A stretch of 64,000 nt of DNA. Source: Rickettsiales bacterium (GTDB lineage Bacteria > Bacteroidota > Bacteroidia > Cytophagales > Cyclobacteriaceae). Positions 43,490-53,966 of this stretch are shown in pieces. The stretch lies in NCBI GenBank assembly GCA_002729235.1, contig PBTY01000093.1, forward strand, positions 1-64,000, read 5' to 3'. The position numbers were made by a program, and so were the translations under genes. Each line of letters starts with the position of its first letter. Within the stretch, counting starts at the first letter, position 1. The notes under the pieces are model-generated. The model saw only the letters and a list, made by a program, of their open reading frames with translations. It was not told where the DNA came from and ran no database searches.

Positions 43490-44715
43490 TAAGGACTTGG
43501 CAATTTGAAAAAGACTTCCGCGATCACAAACGCGAGAATTGATATCACGAACCCAAACATGAAGACGGAATAAGAAATTCGTAACAACTTATATTTCTTC
43601 CCTAAAACAACTCCCAGATAGTAAATATCCTTGATCAAACTAGTATATAGATAATCTGCATCTTTCATCATCTCTTTCATCCCCCATTGGTATTTGTCCA
43701 AATCCATTTGATGAAAGTTGCCAAAGAACAGCAAGTTAGTTTTCTTATTCAAGATATCATCTTCCGTAAACGTCCCTTTGGAAACATTTGGTAAAGTGGC
43801 CAGTATGGCAAAAACAATCGTCGTAAGGCAAACTACTGTCAGTAAGACAGCTGGGATCGTATAATGTGGATATTCCTCTAGCTTTCGAAACAACAACGAT
43901 ACCACTACCGAAAGAATAATAGAATTCACAGAGATCATAATGTTAGCCTTGGTGTCTGCCATACTACTTAGATCCAGGTGATTTTTAGAAGTCAACCGAA
44001 ACATCGTTTCTATTCCGCGGGATGGTATATTGTCTTTCTCTTTGGCTTTATTGAGCTTCCTTTTTAGCTTCTCAACTTCCTTTTCAAGGTTTTTGGTGTC
44101 TTGTGGTGAGTCTGACATAGTTGATAGTCGTTCGTTTACTTTTTGCAGGTTAGTTGCCACTGCTTCTTTGAATCGATTCTTTGCGTAATCTGTAAAAAAG
44201 CTATGCTCGTTGATAAAATGGACGTTGCCTTTGTACCAATCTTTATCCGAAATATCCTTACCCAGGAGTACTTTCAGCTCTTCTTGAAGTAGCTCCGATT
44301 TTTCGCAATAGTTCTCCTTCGCCAAATGAATCAGGTCTGCATCACATAATATCTCTTCTAGAATATTACGTGGATTTTGTGGCATTTTTGTTGCCATTAT
44401 GCAACCAATGACCCTTGCTGCATCTTCATCTGGGAAACTGATGGTAGACATGTATTCCAGGGCGATTTCGGCACTTGCCTGTTCATGATTGTCTAGCGAC
44501 TTGCTATATCCTAAATCATGAAACCATGCAGCCATCTCCACGATAAGAGCATCCTCAGCAGATACCTGACTATTTTCAGCAATTTCTTTTGTCGCTTTCA
44601 CCACGTCTCTCGTATGATCTACGGAATGGTATTTTAATTCCTTAGGCAGGTCTACAAGTATTGATTCAGCAAATTGCTTAACCTGATCGATTATTTGTGA
44701 CTTAGAATCCGGCAT
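43486..44715 (-). CDS. HD phosphohydrolase fused to a Pycsar-effector-type membrane domain (DUF5706)
   Basis: This encodes 409 aa. Residues about 20-190 are an HD domain with its metal ligands intact (KYHSVDHTRDVV, AAWFHDLGYS, CDADLIHLA). A coiled-coil of about 205-235 (KNLEKEVEKLKRKLNKAKEK) leads to a DUF5706 domain with DTKANIMISVNSIILSVVV near residue 262 and two pairs of membrane helices. The latter is the PycTM effector type, which responds to cyclic pyrimidine nucleotides in Pycsar phage defence. It is convergent with a class III cyclase gene, the stop regions overlapping by four bases. HD-DUF5706 fusions are widespread in Bacteroidota, so a housekeeping role is an alternative. Confidence 0.82.
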   Translation of the reverse strand: MPDSKSQIIDQVKQFAESILVDLPKELKYHSVDHTRDVVKATKEIAENSQVSAEDALIVEMAAWFHDLGYSKSLDNHEQASAEIALEYMSTISFPDEDAARVIGCIMATKMPQNPRNILEEILCDADLIHLAKENYCEKSELLQEELKVLLGKDISDKDWYKGNVHFINEHSFFTDYAKNRFKEAVATNLQKVNERLSTMSDSPQDTKNLEKEVEKLKRKLNKAKEKDNIPSRGIETMFRLTSKNHLDLSSMADTKANIMISVNSIILSVVVSLLFRKLEEYPHYTIPAVLLTVVCLTTIVFAILATLPNVSKGTFTEDDILNKKTNLLFFGNFHQMDLDKYQWGMKEMMKDADYLYTSLIKDIYYLGVVLGKKYKLLRISYSVFMFGFVISILAFVIAEVFFKLPSPY

Positions 44716-44764
44716 TTAGAGTTTGAAAATAGCATATTTACATTGATAAATCGGCAAGTCTTTC

Positions 44765-45703
44765 ATGTATTTATTCAATATTAAAAGCATTCTGGTTTTT
44801 ATAATAACGTCTTGGGCATGCATGTTGTTGACGATCAGTATCTCCACTGGATGTTCCACTATTCCCTTAAGAGAAAAGGCAGATAGCCTGTTCTTAATAA
44901 CTGATAATGTAGATGTATATTATGACTTAAAACGACCAGATGCCAAGTATTACCTTCCCTATGTGTTGACCGAAGTTTCAGGTCTAGCTATGTTAAAGGA
45001 TACCAGGATTCTTTGCGTAGAAGATGAAGGAGGACGGGTATATGAATATGATTTAGTCACTAAAAAAATTATCAATGCCATCACTTTCAGTGACCCTGGG
45101 GATTTTGAAGGAGTAGAAATAGTCAATGATACGATCTATGTACTGGAGAGTGATGGTGACTTGTACGAGTTTCGATATACTACTGCAGATTATGCCACCC
45201 CTATTAAGTATGAAAATCCGCTCAGTAGAAAAAATGATACGGAAGGACTGGGACTTAATCCTAAAACAGGTCGTTTGATGATTAGCTGCAAAGAGGAAGA
45301 AGATATCAAAGGTGTAAATGCCAAAGGTAAAACCGTGTATGAATTTGATTTGGTAACGAAAGAGCTAGTTAAGAGTCCTTTTTATGAACTCACCACGAAA
45401 CACATGAATGATTTCTTTGAAGCAAATCGTGCCTATGATTACGACAAAGATCGGATCAAATTTGAGCCATCTGGAATCGCTTACAACCCGATAGATGGAT
45501 TCTTCTATTTACTTGCTTCAGTTGGTAAAATGTTGATCGTCCTGGATGACAAAGGATCGATTAAAGCAACTTACCCTATAGCACCACGCATTTTAAGTCA
45601 GCCTGAAGGCATCGTTTTTGACAGCAAAGGAAATCTACTTATCAGCTCTGAAGGTGAAGGAGATCGTGGCTATATCATTCAATTCAAACCAAAACATAAA
45701 TGA
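44765..45703 (+). CDS. SdiA-regulated-type beta-propeller lipoprotein
   Basis: This encodes 312 aa with N-terminal signal and lipobox LLTISISTGCSTI. The rest is a propeller with DPGDFEGVEIVNDTIYVLES and PEGIVFDSKGNLLISSEGEG, the blade pattern of the SdiA-regulated (YjiK) and phytase-like family. It overlaps the large phosphoesterase fusion by four bases (ATGA). A periplasmic or surface role in handling phosphorylated compounds with that partner is plausible but not shown. Confidence 0.82.
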   Translation: MYLFNIKSILVFIITSWACMLLTISISTGCSTIPLREKADSLFLITDNVDVYYDLKRPDAKYYLPYVLTEVSGLAMLKDTRILCVEDEGGRVYEYDLVTKKIINAITFSDPGDFEGVEIVNDTIYVLESDGDLYEFRYTTADYATPIKYENPLSRKNDTEGLGLNPKTGRLMISCKEEEDIKGVNAKGKTVYEFDLVTKELVKSPFYELTTKHMNDFFEANRAYDYDKDRIKFEPSGIAYNPIDGFFYLLASVGKMLIVLDDKGSIKATYPIAPRILSQPEGIVFDSKGNLLISSEGEGDRGYIIQFKPKHK

Positions 45704-48700
45704 TCAGAGGTTTACTGACTTTGTTTTGCTTAATTGCTGCATTTGCTGCATTTTCTCAAAAGGTCTCCTTATACATTATTGGAGATGCTGGTAAACCAAA
45801 GTTTCCAGACCCTACCCTGACTTATCTTCAAAAAGTTACCCAGGAGGCTACCGAAAATGATGTTCTGATCTTTTTAGGTGACAACATTTATCCAAGTGGA
45901 ATGCCATCAAAAGAATCACCTGTTCGGGCTGACATGGAACAACGTTTGGCGGCAAGTCTGGATGTAATGAAGTCTTTCAAAGGCAAGAGTTTTATCATAC
46001 CAGGGAATCATGATTGGGATGAAGGTGGAAAGCATGGTTGGGAAACCCTAAAATTCATGCAAGATTTCGTAGATGAGTATTTAGGAGACAAAGGGGTGTT
46101 TTTGCCAAGAAATGGATGCCCGGGACCTCTTGAAATCAACCTAAGCCCTACGATTACTCTAGTCATTGTCGACACCCAGTATTTCTTACATCCCTGGGAT
46201 AAGCCTGGAGAAGAAAGTGATTGTTTAGCAAAGTCTACTACTGATGCTTTGACTCAATTGGACGCAATTATCGAAACAAATAAACACAAACATGTAATCG
46301 TCGCAGCGCATCACCCTCTATACTCAGATGGTCAACATGGCGGCAAGTACACGTTAAAGCAACATGTATTTCCATTAACAGATATCAATAGAAAGTTGTG
46401 GATTCCCCTACCCGTTGTTGGGAGTATCTATCCCGGGTTTAGGAGTTTAATAGGCAGCAGACAAGATATTCCCAATTCTAAGTATAAACTCATTCGAAAA
46501 ACCATTTTAGAATCGGCAAGTAAAATGGATCATCTCATTTGGGTGAATGGTCATGAACACTCTTTGCAATACATTCAACGTGATTCTATGCATTTCATAA
46601 CCTCTGGTGCTGGATCAAAGAGCTCTGTTCTGAAACCTGGGAAATACTCTCATTTTGCTGGCGCAGTTCATGGGTTTGGGAAGGTAACTATTTCTGGAGG
46701 TGCCGCGTCATTGACGTTTTATAATGGAGATCTTCAAACAGAAATATTTTCAGAGGAGCTCTACCAGAAATCTGTAAGTGAAATGCAGTCCTTAATTGAT
46801 TTTGATTTCACGGACAGTACTGTTTTTGAACCTATTTCAGATCGTTATACCAACAATAGCAAACAGTATAAATATTGGTTAGGTGACAATTATCGTGAAG
46901 CCTGGGAAACTCCTGTTGAAATGCCCGTATTTAACATTGGTAAAGAACATGGTGGGTTGGAAATTGTCAAACTTGGAGGTGGAAATCAAACCAAATCACT
47001 TCGGTTAGAAGCTAAAGATGGACGTCAATATGTGCTTAGATCACTCGATAAATACACCGAAAAGCTCTTGCCATCAGAGCTTTATGGTACATTGGCTGCC
47101 GACGTACTTCAAGATCAAATATCTGCTGCCAATCCGTATGGAGCCTTTGCTATTCCACCTCTCGCAGATGCAGCAGGGATTTATCATGCCAATCCCCAAT
47201 TGGTTTATATTCCGGACGATCCAAGGTTTGGAAATTATCAACAGATCTTTGCTGGCTTGCCTGTTTTGTATGAAGAGCGGCCTAATAATGAAGCGGCAGA
47301 AGACATGCACTTTGGTGGTGGTGAAAAAATAGAAGGAACACCTGATTTGATCGCTCTTCTCCATGAAGACAATGATGAAGTAGTAGATCAGAAATTTGCT
47401 TTGAAAAACCGCTTGTTCGATATGCTTATTGCTGACTGGGACCGACATGAAGATCAGTGGCGTTGGGTTCGTTTTGATAAGGAGCCTAAAGGACATGTTT
47501 GGAGGCCCATTCCAAGAGATCGAGATCAGGCGTTCTTTGTGAATGAAGGTCTTTTTGGTTGGTTTGCGAGCCGCAAATTTGCACTTCCCAATACCGAAGG
47601 CTTTGATGAGCAAATGGATTTCCCTCCTGGATTCAATGCCAGCGCACGATTCTTTGACCGTACTTTCTTGAACGGATTGGATTGGAATGACTGGAAAGAA
47701 CAAATCAATGAGCTACAAGTAGCGCTTAATGATGAGGCCATCTATGAAGCTTTTACCGTATGGCCCGATACCATTCAGCAATTAGAAGCTAATGAGACTG
47801 CAAGAATATTGAAAGCTCGACGTGATGATATGATGCGTTTTGCAAGAATACATTACGAATTTTTATCTCGAGAGGTAGAAGTAGTGGGTAGTGACAAGCA
47901 TGAATACTTTTTAGTAGAACGTCTCGATGATCAACATACCAGAGTAACAGTTTATAAGCGGAAAAAAGATGATGAATTACTGCAAGAACTGTACAATCGG
48001 ACATTTAACCATGAGGTAACCAGGGAGGTTCGGCTCTATGGATTGGGTGGTGAAGACGTTTTTGAACTTAAAGGAGAAACCAATAAAGGACTTAAAATTC
48101 GGATAATTGGCGGTGAGGATGAAGATGTAATTAAAGATGAATCCATTGTTCATGGAATGAGTAAGATGACCAAAGTTTATGACCTGGAGACTGGTACTCA
48201 ATTGACTACTTTGAAAGAAACTAAATCAAAACTGGAGGATAACCTCAATGTCAATCGATACAATCGCACAGCGTTTCAATACAATAAGCTGATGCCTCTA
48301 GTCAGTGCCCAATTCAATGTGGATGATGGTGTTTTTCTCGGTGCCGGATTTGTTTTCACCAAAGAAGGATGGCGTAAAGAACCTTTTGCTCAACGACATG
48401 AATTTAAGGCCAATGCAGCATTCGAAACGGGTGCAATCAACCTTTACTACAATACGATATTGACAGATGTGATTGGTAAATGGGATTTGGTGGGTGATTT
48501 TTACCTCCAGCGTCCCTATGCTGTTTTGAACTACTTTGGATTAGGTAATGAGACAGTTTACGATTACGATAGATCTGGTTTGGCTTCCAATGAAGAAGAC
48601 GCGATTGATTTCTACAGAGTGCGATATGAACGTTCCAAGAGCTTTATTGGTATTGGAAATCAACTTGGGAATAAAGGCTATTTTCAAATTGGTCCAGAAC

Positions 48701-49350
48701 ATCTTTCATTTGAAATGGAGGATGAAGTCGAGAATAAGTTCATCAATACTGAGAGAGGAGATTCAATCAATGAACTAAAAGAGAGTTACCAGTTTGCAGG
48801 CTTATCTACTCTCCTTAAAGTGGATACCAGAAACCATCCTCAGATTCCAACTAACGGCGTGTATGCTAAAACGAGTTATCAGCATTACTATGGGTTAAAT
48901 AATCGTTCTGATGATTTTTCCAAGCTCGGTGCGGAGTTTCGGTTTTATCTAAGTACACGAATACCAACCAGATTGACACTGGCTTCAAGAACAGGATTTG
49001 AATACACCAATGGAGGTGTGGAATATTTCAATGCAAGCAATCTCGGGAAAAGTACTCTACGAGGCTTTAGAAGGACTCGTTTCATGGGCAACACAAGCTT
49101 TTATCAGAATACAGATATTCGGTTAAGGATATTCTCTTTTCGGACCTACCTATTCCCTGGTACGGTGGGTTTATTAGGTTTTCATGATATCGGACGAGTG
49201 TGGCTGGATGGTGAAAACTCAGACAAATGGCATCAAAGCAAAGGAGCTGGAGTATGGTTGGCACCTCTCAATCAATTTGTATTTGCATTTAATATCGCTT
49301 TCACCGAAGAAGAAAATTTACCAAGTGTGACCTTTGGCTTCCAGTTTTAA
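45700..49350 (+). CDS. Metallophosphoesterase / kinase-like / Omp85-type barrel fusion
   Basis: This is a 1,216-aa exported outer-membrane protein with signal peptide about 1-20. Residues 25-370 are a calcineurin-like phosphoesterase with all metal motifs: [24 protein letters not shown] (near 100), [11 protein letters not shown] and WVNGHEHS. Residues about 420-690 resemble an atypical kinase fold: a strand pair [30 protein letters not shown] near 579 and [10 protein letters not shown] near 605, reminiscent of HipA and PI3K-type DRHxxN and metal-Asp motifs. Residues about 850-1216 form a beta-barrel of the bacterial surface antigen type ending in Phe. The kinase reading is inference; the ends are clear. 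Confidence 0.8.
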   Translation: MIRGLLTLFCLIAAFAAFSQKVSLYIIGDAGKPKFPDPTLTYLQKVTQEATENDVLIFLGDNIYPSGMPSKESPVRADMEQRLAASLDVMKSFKGKSFIIPGNHDWDEGGKHGWETLKFMQDFVDEYLGDKGVFLPRNGCPGPLEINLSPTITLVIVDTQYFLHPWDKPGEESDCLAKSTTDALTQLDAIIETNKHKHVIVAAHHPLYSDGQHGGKYTLKQHVFPLTDINRKLWIPLPVVGSIYPGFRSLIGSRQDIPNSKYKLIRKTILESASKMDHLIWVNGHEHSLQYIQRDSMHFITSGAGSKSSVLKPGKYSHFAGAVHGFGKVTISGGAASLTFYNGDLQTEIFSEELYQKSVSEMQSLIDFDFTDSTVFEPISDRYTNNSKQYKYWLGDNYREAWETPVEMPVFNIGKEHGGLEIVKLGGGNQTKSLRLEAKDGRQYVLRSLDKYTEKLLPSELYGTLAADVLQDQISAANPYGAFAIPPLADAAGIYHANPQLVYIPDDPRFGNYQQIFAGLPVLYEERPNNEAAEDMHFGGGEKIEGTPDLIALLHEDNDEVVDQKFALKNRLFDMLIADWDRHEDQWRWVRFDKEPKGHVWRPIPRDRDQAFFVNEGLFGWFASRKFALPNTEGFDEQMDFPPGFNASARFFDRTFLNGLDWNDWKEQINELQVALNDEAIYEAFTVWPDTIQQLEANETARILKARRDDMMRFARIHYEFLSREVEVVGSDKHEYFLVERLDDQHTRVTVYKRKKDDELLQELYNRTFNHEVTREVRLYGLGGEDVFELKGETNKGLKIRIIGGEDEDVIKDESIVHGMSKMTKVYDLETGTQLTTLKETKSKLEDNLNVNRYNRTAFQYNKLMPLVSAQFNVDDGVFLGAGFVFTKEGWRKEPFAQRHEFKANAAFETGAINLYYNTILTDVIGKWDLVGDFYLQRPYAVLNYFGLGNETVYDYDRSGLASNEEDAIDFYRVRYERSKSFIGIGNQLGNKGYFQIGPEHLSFEMEDEVENKFINTERGDSINELKESYQFAGLSTLLKVDTRNHPQIPTNGVYAKTSYQHYYGLNNRSDDFSKLGAEFRFYLSTRIPTRLTLASRTGFEYTNGGVEYFNASNLGKSTLRGFRRTRFMGNTSFYQNTDIRLRIFSFRTYLFPGTVGLLGFHDIGRVWLDGENSDKWHQSKGAGVWLAPLNQFVFAFNIAFTEEENLPSVTFGFQF

Positions 49351-50390
49351 TTCGTAGCCCCATAATACTTTGCCTTCAACCAAAAAGCAACACGGACTAA
49401 CAGGATTAAGGCTGGTACTTCCACTAACGGACCAATTACTCCTGTAAACGCCTGCCCTGAGTTTAAACCAAAAACTGCGATAGCCACCGCAATAGCTAGC
49501 TCAAAATTATTTCCTGCTGCTGTAAATGAAATTGCAGCATTTTGATTGTATGATGCACCTAATGCCTTGCTAATGAAGAAACCAATAAGGAACATCACAC
49601 CGAAATATATGAGCATAGGAATGGTAATTCGAATGACATCCATCGGTATCCCAACGATGAGCTCTCCTTTTAGTGAAAACATTACGACAATAGTGAAAAG
49701 TAGGGCAATCAAAGTTATTGGAGATATAGTGGGAAGAAACTGTTTCGTATACCACTCTTCTCCTTTAAGATTAACCAAAATCAGACGACTTAGAAATCCC
49801 ATCAAGAATGGAACTCCTAAATATAAAGCCACACTTTCAGCGATAGTTCCTATCGAAATATCAACAATGGCTCCCTCTATGCCAAAATACGGTGGTAATA
49901 CCGTAATGAACAGCCATGCATAGAAACTATACCCAAATACCTGAAAAATACTGTTCAATGCTACCAATCCCGCTCCATATTCTGCACTCCCTTCTGCCAG
50001 GTCATTCCAAACCAATACCATGGCGATACATCGAGCCAGGCCAATGAGTATCAAACCAACCATGTATTCAGGATAATCTTGCAAAAAGATCACAGCCAAA
50101 GCGAACATAAGAATTGGGCCAATGATCCAATTCAGAACTAATGAAATGGATAGCATTTTAACATTTTGAAACACTTTTGGCAGAAGCCCATAATTGACTT
50201 TAGCTAGTGGAGGATACATCATCAGTATTAAACCAATGGCAATTGGAATGTTGGTACTACCTCTACTAAAGGAATCAATAAAAGAGGAAGAAGAAGGAAA
50301 AAAATAACCAATACCTACTCCTATGGCCATCGCAAGGAAGATCCAGAATGTTAGGTATTGATCAAGGAAGTTTAATTTCTTTTTAGGCAC
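49347..50390 (-). CDS. acr3: ACR3-type arsenite efflux permease
   Basis: This is a 347-aa ten-helix inner-membrane protein that expels arsenite using the proton gradient. The conserved Cys loop [18 protein letters not shown] near residue 118 and the C-terminal [16 protein letters not shown] are diagnostic of the ACR3 (BASS-related) family. It is the last gene of the ars operon and lies five bases after the exported ArsC-like gene. Its 3' end overlaps the convergent phosphoesterase gene by four bases. Confidence 0.93.
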   Translation of the reverse strand: MPKKKLNFLDQYLTFWIFLAMAIGVGIGYFFPSSSSFIDSFSRGSTNIPIAIGLILMMYPPLAKVNYGLLPKVFQNVKMLSISLVLNWIIGPILMFALAVIFLQDYPEYMVGLILIGLARCIAMVLVWNDLAEGSAEYGAGLVALNSIFQVFGYSFYAWLFITVLPPYFGIEGAIVDISIGTIAESVALYLGVPFLMGFLSRLILVNLKGEEWYTKQFLPTISPITLIALLFTIVVMFSLKGELIVGIPMDVIRITIPMLIYFGVMFLIGFFISKALGASYNQNAAISFTAAGNNFELAIAVAIAVFGLNSGQAFTGVIGPLVEVPALILLVRVAFWLKAKYYGATN

Positions 50391-50395
50391 TATTC

Positions 50396-51121
50396 TTATC
50401 GTTTAGTTACTTCATAATTAATAATCTGCTCACTCTTAATGTAGTCTGCCAGGTAAAACATCTCTACAGCGATTGTTCTTGATGTCTGGTCGTACTTAGT
50501 CTCTTCAGCATAAGTACCATCATAGTATCTTGGATCATCATATGGTAAGGCAAACCTCGCTGATGCCCCAGGAACTAGAGGACAAGAATTGTCAGCATCA
50601 GAACAGACCATCACTGCTATGAAATTTGATGCTGGATTGATTGGATGACTGAAATGCTTTGACTTCATTTTCCAAACAGGAAATTTGCCAGGAGAAATGG
50701 AAACCACGCGGTTTTCAACCTCTTTGTTATAATGAATGGTATATCCTGCTCTTTCTAAAGCATTAATTGCGCCTATGTTAAAAGCCGTTTCTTCTAACCC
50801 ACCTGTGAAGGACTGAAGACTATCAACACCATAAAATAATGATGCATATTTAAACCAGGTATCTGCCAAATGACTCCTTCGTGAATTGTGTGTACAAACA
50901 AACAACACGGAAAAAGTACCTTCATTTTGTAATTTGCTAACCAGAAAGTCACCGATTTCTGTCAGCTGATCCTTTCTTTCCTTAGTAATCTCATCAAAGC
51001 TGACAACCAATTGATTCGTATAAACTTTCAGATCTTTATTGATCTCCAATTGGAATTGGGCATAGGACTGTAAGTTGATAAGCATCAGAATGACACCTAA
51101 AATTGATTTGGTGGATTTCAT
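50396..51121 (-). CDS. Exported ArsC-like low-molecular-weight phosphatase paralogue
   Basis: This encodes 241 aa. The first 21 residues ([17 protein letters not shown]) are a Sec signal peptide, which is abnormal for an arsenate reductase. The mature part has the LMW-PTP P-loop VCTHNSRRS near residue 80 and the later block [20 protein letters not shown], parallel to the neighbouring cytosolic paralogue. The Cys residues needed for thioredoxin-type arsenate reduction are thus present. The periplasm as place of action is inferred from the leader. It starts two bases after the stop of the cytosolic copy. Confidence 0.82.
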   Translation of the reverse strand: MKSTKSILGVILMLINLQSYAQFQLEINKDLKVYTNQLVVSFDEITKERKDQLTEIGDFLVSKLQNEGTFSVLFVCTHNSRRSHLADTWFKYASLFYGVDSLQSFTGGLEETAFNIGAINALERAGYTIHYNKEVENRVVSISPGKFPVWKMKSKHFSHPINPASNFIAVMVCSDADNSCPLVPGASARFALPYDDPRYYDGTYAEETKYDQTSRTIAVEMFYLADYIKSEQIINYEVTKR

Positions 51122-51123
51122 TG

Positions 51124-51747
51124 CTATTTCGTTTTGATTTTAGAGAATACATAAAACATTTCAGAGGCTATTTGCTTAGACCTTTCATAATACATTTCAG
51201 ATTCTAACGGCGTGTCATCAAATTCCTTCGGATCATCGTAACGCACAGGTATTCTTTGTTCAGTACCCGGAATAAAAGGACAGTTCTCATCTGCGTGTGA
51301 ACAGGTCATAACAGCAGCAAATTGCTTGGTGTTGTTAATGGCGTCATTAAAAAGCTTTGAGAATGCTATAATTGGCTGAACGTCATCAGAATTAAATATG
51401 AAATACACAGGGTTTTCCATGCCTTTGGATGATACTCTAAACCCACTTCTTTTAATAGAATCGACGGCACGTTGATTGAATGCGGTTACTTCTACGCCTC
51501 CTGAGTAACAATTGGCTGGTATGCCATAATAGTCAGCTGCCGTTTGAGCCCAGATCTGTGAGAACTGACTTCTACGAGAGTTATGAGTACAAATAAAATT
51601 CAGATTGACCACCTTATTCATATGTACTTTATCTTGAACATATTGAATTAAAGGTTCCAGTACTTCATTTCTTTCTTCAGAGATATCGGTTTCTAAGATG
51701 TCAGTAACTAATTTGGAAAGCTCAGGATGTAGTGTTAGTTTCTTCAT
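51124..51747 (-). CDS. arsC: Arsenate reductase / LMW-PTP-type protein (cytosolic)
   Basis: This encodes 207 aa without a signal peptide. P-loop [14 protein letters not shown] near residue 51 and the second Cys region MTCSHADENCPFIPGTEQR near residue 148 match the thioredoxin-linked ArsC branch found in Bacteroidota. It reduces arsenate to arsenite for export by the downstream ACR3. An ArsR-type operator candidate ends ten bases upstream of the start. Confidence 0.87.
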   Translation of the reverse strand: MKKLTLHPELSKLVTDILETDISEERNEVLEPLIQYVQDKVHMNKVVNLNFICTHNSRRSQFSQIWAQTAADYYGIPANCYSGGVEVTAFNQRAVDSIKRSGFRVSSKGMENPVYFIFNSDDVQPIIAFSKLFNDAINNTKQFAAVMTCSHADENCPFIPGTEQRIPVRYDDPKEFDDTPLESEMYYERSKQIASEMFYVFSKIKTK

Positions 51748-51756
51748 GTTTATATT

Positions 51757-51772
51757 ATTGCAATGTTACGAT
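51757..51772 (-). promoter_or_regulatory. ArsR operator candidate before arsC
   Basis: The minus strand reads ATCGTAACATTGCAAT, 14 of 16 identical to the element before arsR. It begins ten bases upstream of the arsC start codon, exactly the same offset as the other copy. Repression at both sites by the operon's ArsR is inferred. Confidence 0.6.
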
Positions 51773-51790
51773 GGATGTAATAAAATTTTT

Positions 51791-52132
51791 TTAACAACAA
51801 TCGTTGGTATTAGGAGATTCCAGCTGATCAAATAGTTGATTGAACTGGTTTTTTATTTCAGCCCAACGAACAGGGTTTATGCAATAGCTTACTCTTACAC
51901 CATCAATCGTTCCTTGAATAATACCAATATCTTTTAATTCTCTTAGGTGCTGACTTATAGTAGCCTGAGCCAAACCAAGTTCCTGAACCAAGTCACCATT
52001 TATACATGCATTGGCTCTAAGTAAATACTCAATTATTGCAACACGCGCAGGGTGTGCAAATGCTTTGGCAGCAACAGCAATGTTATTTTGAACATCTGAG
52101 AATAAATCTGTTTTGGTAACTCCCATTTCCAC
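51791..52132 (-). CDS. arsR: ArsR-family metalloregulator
   Basis: This is a 113-aa winged-helix repressor. AFAHPARVAIIEYLL near residue 24 and the recognition helix QATISQHLRELKDIG near residue 56 are typical. The classical CxC site of E. coli ArsR is absent; candidate thiolates are Cys near 43, Cys near 86 and the C-terminal NDCC, so the arsenite site is of a different layout. It heads the ars operon and is separated from arsC by 43 bases containing a second operator. Confidence 0.92.
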   Translation of the reverse strand: MEMGVTKTDLFSDVQNNIAVAAKAFAHPARVAIIEYLLRANACINGDLVQELGLAQATISQHLRELKDIGIIQGTIDGVRVSYCINPVRWAEIKNQFNQLFDQLESPNTNDCC

Positions 52133-52141
52133 TTTTATTAC

Positions 52142-52157
52142 ATTGCAATAATACGAT
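52142..52157 (-). promoter_or_regulatory. ArsR operator candidate before arsR
   Basis: The minus strand reads ATCGTATTATTGCAAT, sharing ATCGTA and ATTGCAAT with the element before arsC. It starts ten bases upstream of the arsR start codon, consistent with autoregulation. Confidence 0.6.
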
Positions 52158-52214
52158 ATATCCTTGAATACTAACCAATCTCCTTATTAAGATTTGATAA
52201 CATTGGCTTAGCAA

Positions 52215-52244
52215 CAAAAAAGGCCAGCAATTATGCTGACCTTT
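52215..52244 (-). terminator. Rho-independent terminator of the DEAD-box helicase gene
   Basis: On the minus strand GGTCAGCA and TGCTGGCC form a stem around TAAT, followed by TTTTTTG. It lies just downstream of the helicase stop codon. Confidence 0.8.
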
Positions 52245-52247
52245 ATA

Positions 52248-53966
52248 TTATCTTCTTCCTCTTCCGCTTCGTCTTCCGCCATCACGCCTTTTGTCAGGAC
52301 GTGGACGATCTTTGCGCTTTTTCTTTTTGAATCCTCCTTTGTCAGATCCTCCGCCGAAACCTCCAGATGAAGGCCCCTGATCGTCTTTGTTTACGCGGAT
52401 GGCTCTTCCATCGATCTCTATGCCTTCGAATTTGAGACTAATTCCTCTGTCTTTAGAAGAATCAATGTCCACATAGGATCTATTTTTCTGCATGGTAATA
52501 TCCCCAAAGAACTTGCGATCTATGTTGCTAATGTCTGACATGTAGTGAACCAAATCAGCTTTGGTCAATCCATCAATTGATCCAACATTAATGAAGTATC
52601 TATTGAATTTACTTCGATCACGCTTTTCAGATGATCCACCATATGCTTCATTGAGATTATCCTCTTCACTACCACCTGAAGTAAGGTGATCTAACTGTGT
52701 AGTAATCAATCTTTTAAGCAAGTCTTCTTTGCTCAAATGACCAAATAGATCGGACACTTCATTTAGAATCTCTCCTGACTGTGGATCTACATTGGTATTG
52801 ATGATGATATTTGCCCAGTTGTGAATTCGTTTAGATTTTAGCTCATCCAATGTAGGAATCTCTACTCGTTCAAAGCTTACATTAAGCTTCTTCTCAAGTT
52901 CTTTGATCTTGTTGCCTTCTCTTGGATTAATAAACACCATCGAGACACCTTTTTTTCCTGCTCTACCAGTTCTTCCACTACGGTGAGTGTATGACTCTAG
53001 TTGATCAGGAAGGGTGTGATTAAACACGTGTGTCAGATCATTCACATCAATACCACGAGCCGCTACATCGGTTGCTACCAACATCTGCATAGACCGTGTT
53101 TTAAAGCGCTTCATTACCGCGTCTCTCTGTGATTGAGACAAATCACCATGAAGTGCTTCTACACCGTATCCAAGTTGACCTAATTCGTCAGCTATTTCTT
53201 GTGTTTGCCATTTAGTTCTACAGAACATCACTGCACGCATTTCTGGTTGCAGATCCAGGAAACGTTTAATAGCTGCCAGCTTGTTATTAATTTTGGTAAT
53301 GACAAACTGGTGTGTGATATCCGTGTTACTCTGTTGTACTGTATTCACCGCTACTTCTAGCGGATTGTTCATGTACTTAGAAACAATCTTGCGTACTTCA
53401 TTCGGCATAGTAGCCGAGAAAAGCCATGTTACCCTGTCTTCGTTGGTGTAGGATAGAATTTCATCAATATCCTCCTTAAAACCCATATTGAGCATCTCAT
53501 CTGCCTCGTCCAATACCACGTACTGGACTTTTTCCAACTTCACCGCTCTCCTACCAATCAAATCTTTTAAACGACCTGGTGTCGCCACAATGATTTGAGT
53601 AGGACTTTTTAATGCTTTCATTTGATTGGTAATGGCTGCTCCACCATATACCACTTCAATATTTACTGACTTAATACCCTTTGCAAAGGACTCTAGCTGC
53701 ACGGCAATTTGCTGACCTAGTTCACGAGTAGGTGCCATTACGAGTGCTTGTGTACTATTGTTATCCTCAATCAGATCAATTAGAGGCAAGCCAAATGCTG
53801 CAGTTTTACCTGTACCAGTTTGCGCCAGACCAATAAAATCTGTTGGGTTTTGATTCAATAAAAGTGGAATTGCTTTCTCCTGAACCGGAGTTGGGTTCTC
53901 AAACCCTAATTTTTCAAGGTTGCTAACAATTACTTGCGACAACCCGAGTTGACTGAATTTATTCAA
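52248..53966 (-). CDS. DEAD-box ATP-dependent RNA helicase
   Basis: This is a 572-aa cytosolic helicase of the DeaD/CsdA group that unwinds structured RNA in ribosome assembly or cold adaptation. Q motif near residue 25, Walker A AQTGTGKTAAFG near 44, DEAD box VLDEADEML near 151, SAT motif LFSATMP near 183, and HRSGRTGRAG near 330 are intact. A DbpA-like RNA-binding domain (about 450-525) and a basic Gly-rich tail (KKKKRKDRPRPDKRRDGG) follow. It is transcribed alone. Confidence 0.95.
   Translation of the reverse strand: MNKFSQLGLSQVIVSNLEKLGFENPTPVQEKAIPLLLNQNPTDFIGLAQTGTGKTAAFGLPLIDLIEDNNSTQALVMAPTRELGQQIAVQLESFAKGIKSVNIEVVYGGAAITNQMKALKSPTQIIVATPGRLKDLIGRRAVKLEKVQYVVLDEADEMLNMGFKEDIDEILSYTNEDRVTWLFSATMPNEVRKIVSKYMNNPLEVAVNTVQQSNTDITHQFVITKINNKLAAIKRFLDLQPEMRAVMFCRTKWQTQEIADELGQLGYGVEALHGDLSQSQRDAVMKRFKTRSMQMLVATDVAARGIDVNDLTHVFNHTLPDQLESYTHRSGRTGRAGKKGVSMVFINPREGNKIKELEKKLNVSFERVEIPTLDELKSKRIHNWANIIINTNVDPQSGEILNEVSDLFGHLSKEDLLKRLITTQLDHLTSGGSEEDNLNEAYGGSSEKRDRSKFNRYFINVGSIDGLTKADLVHYMSDISNIDRKFFGDITMQKNRSYVDIDSSKDRGISLKFEGIEIDGRAIRVNKDDQGPSSGGFGGGSDKGGFKKKKRKDRPRPDKRRDGGRRSGRGRR

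Noticed and set aside
47074-47703. 209-aa minus-strand frame inside the phosphoesterase fusion
   Set aside because: It lies wholly within a conserved multidomain gene, and its translation shows no domain or signal.
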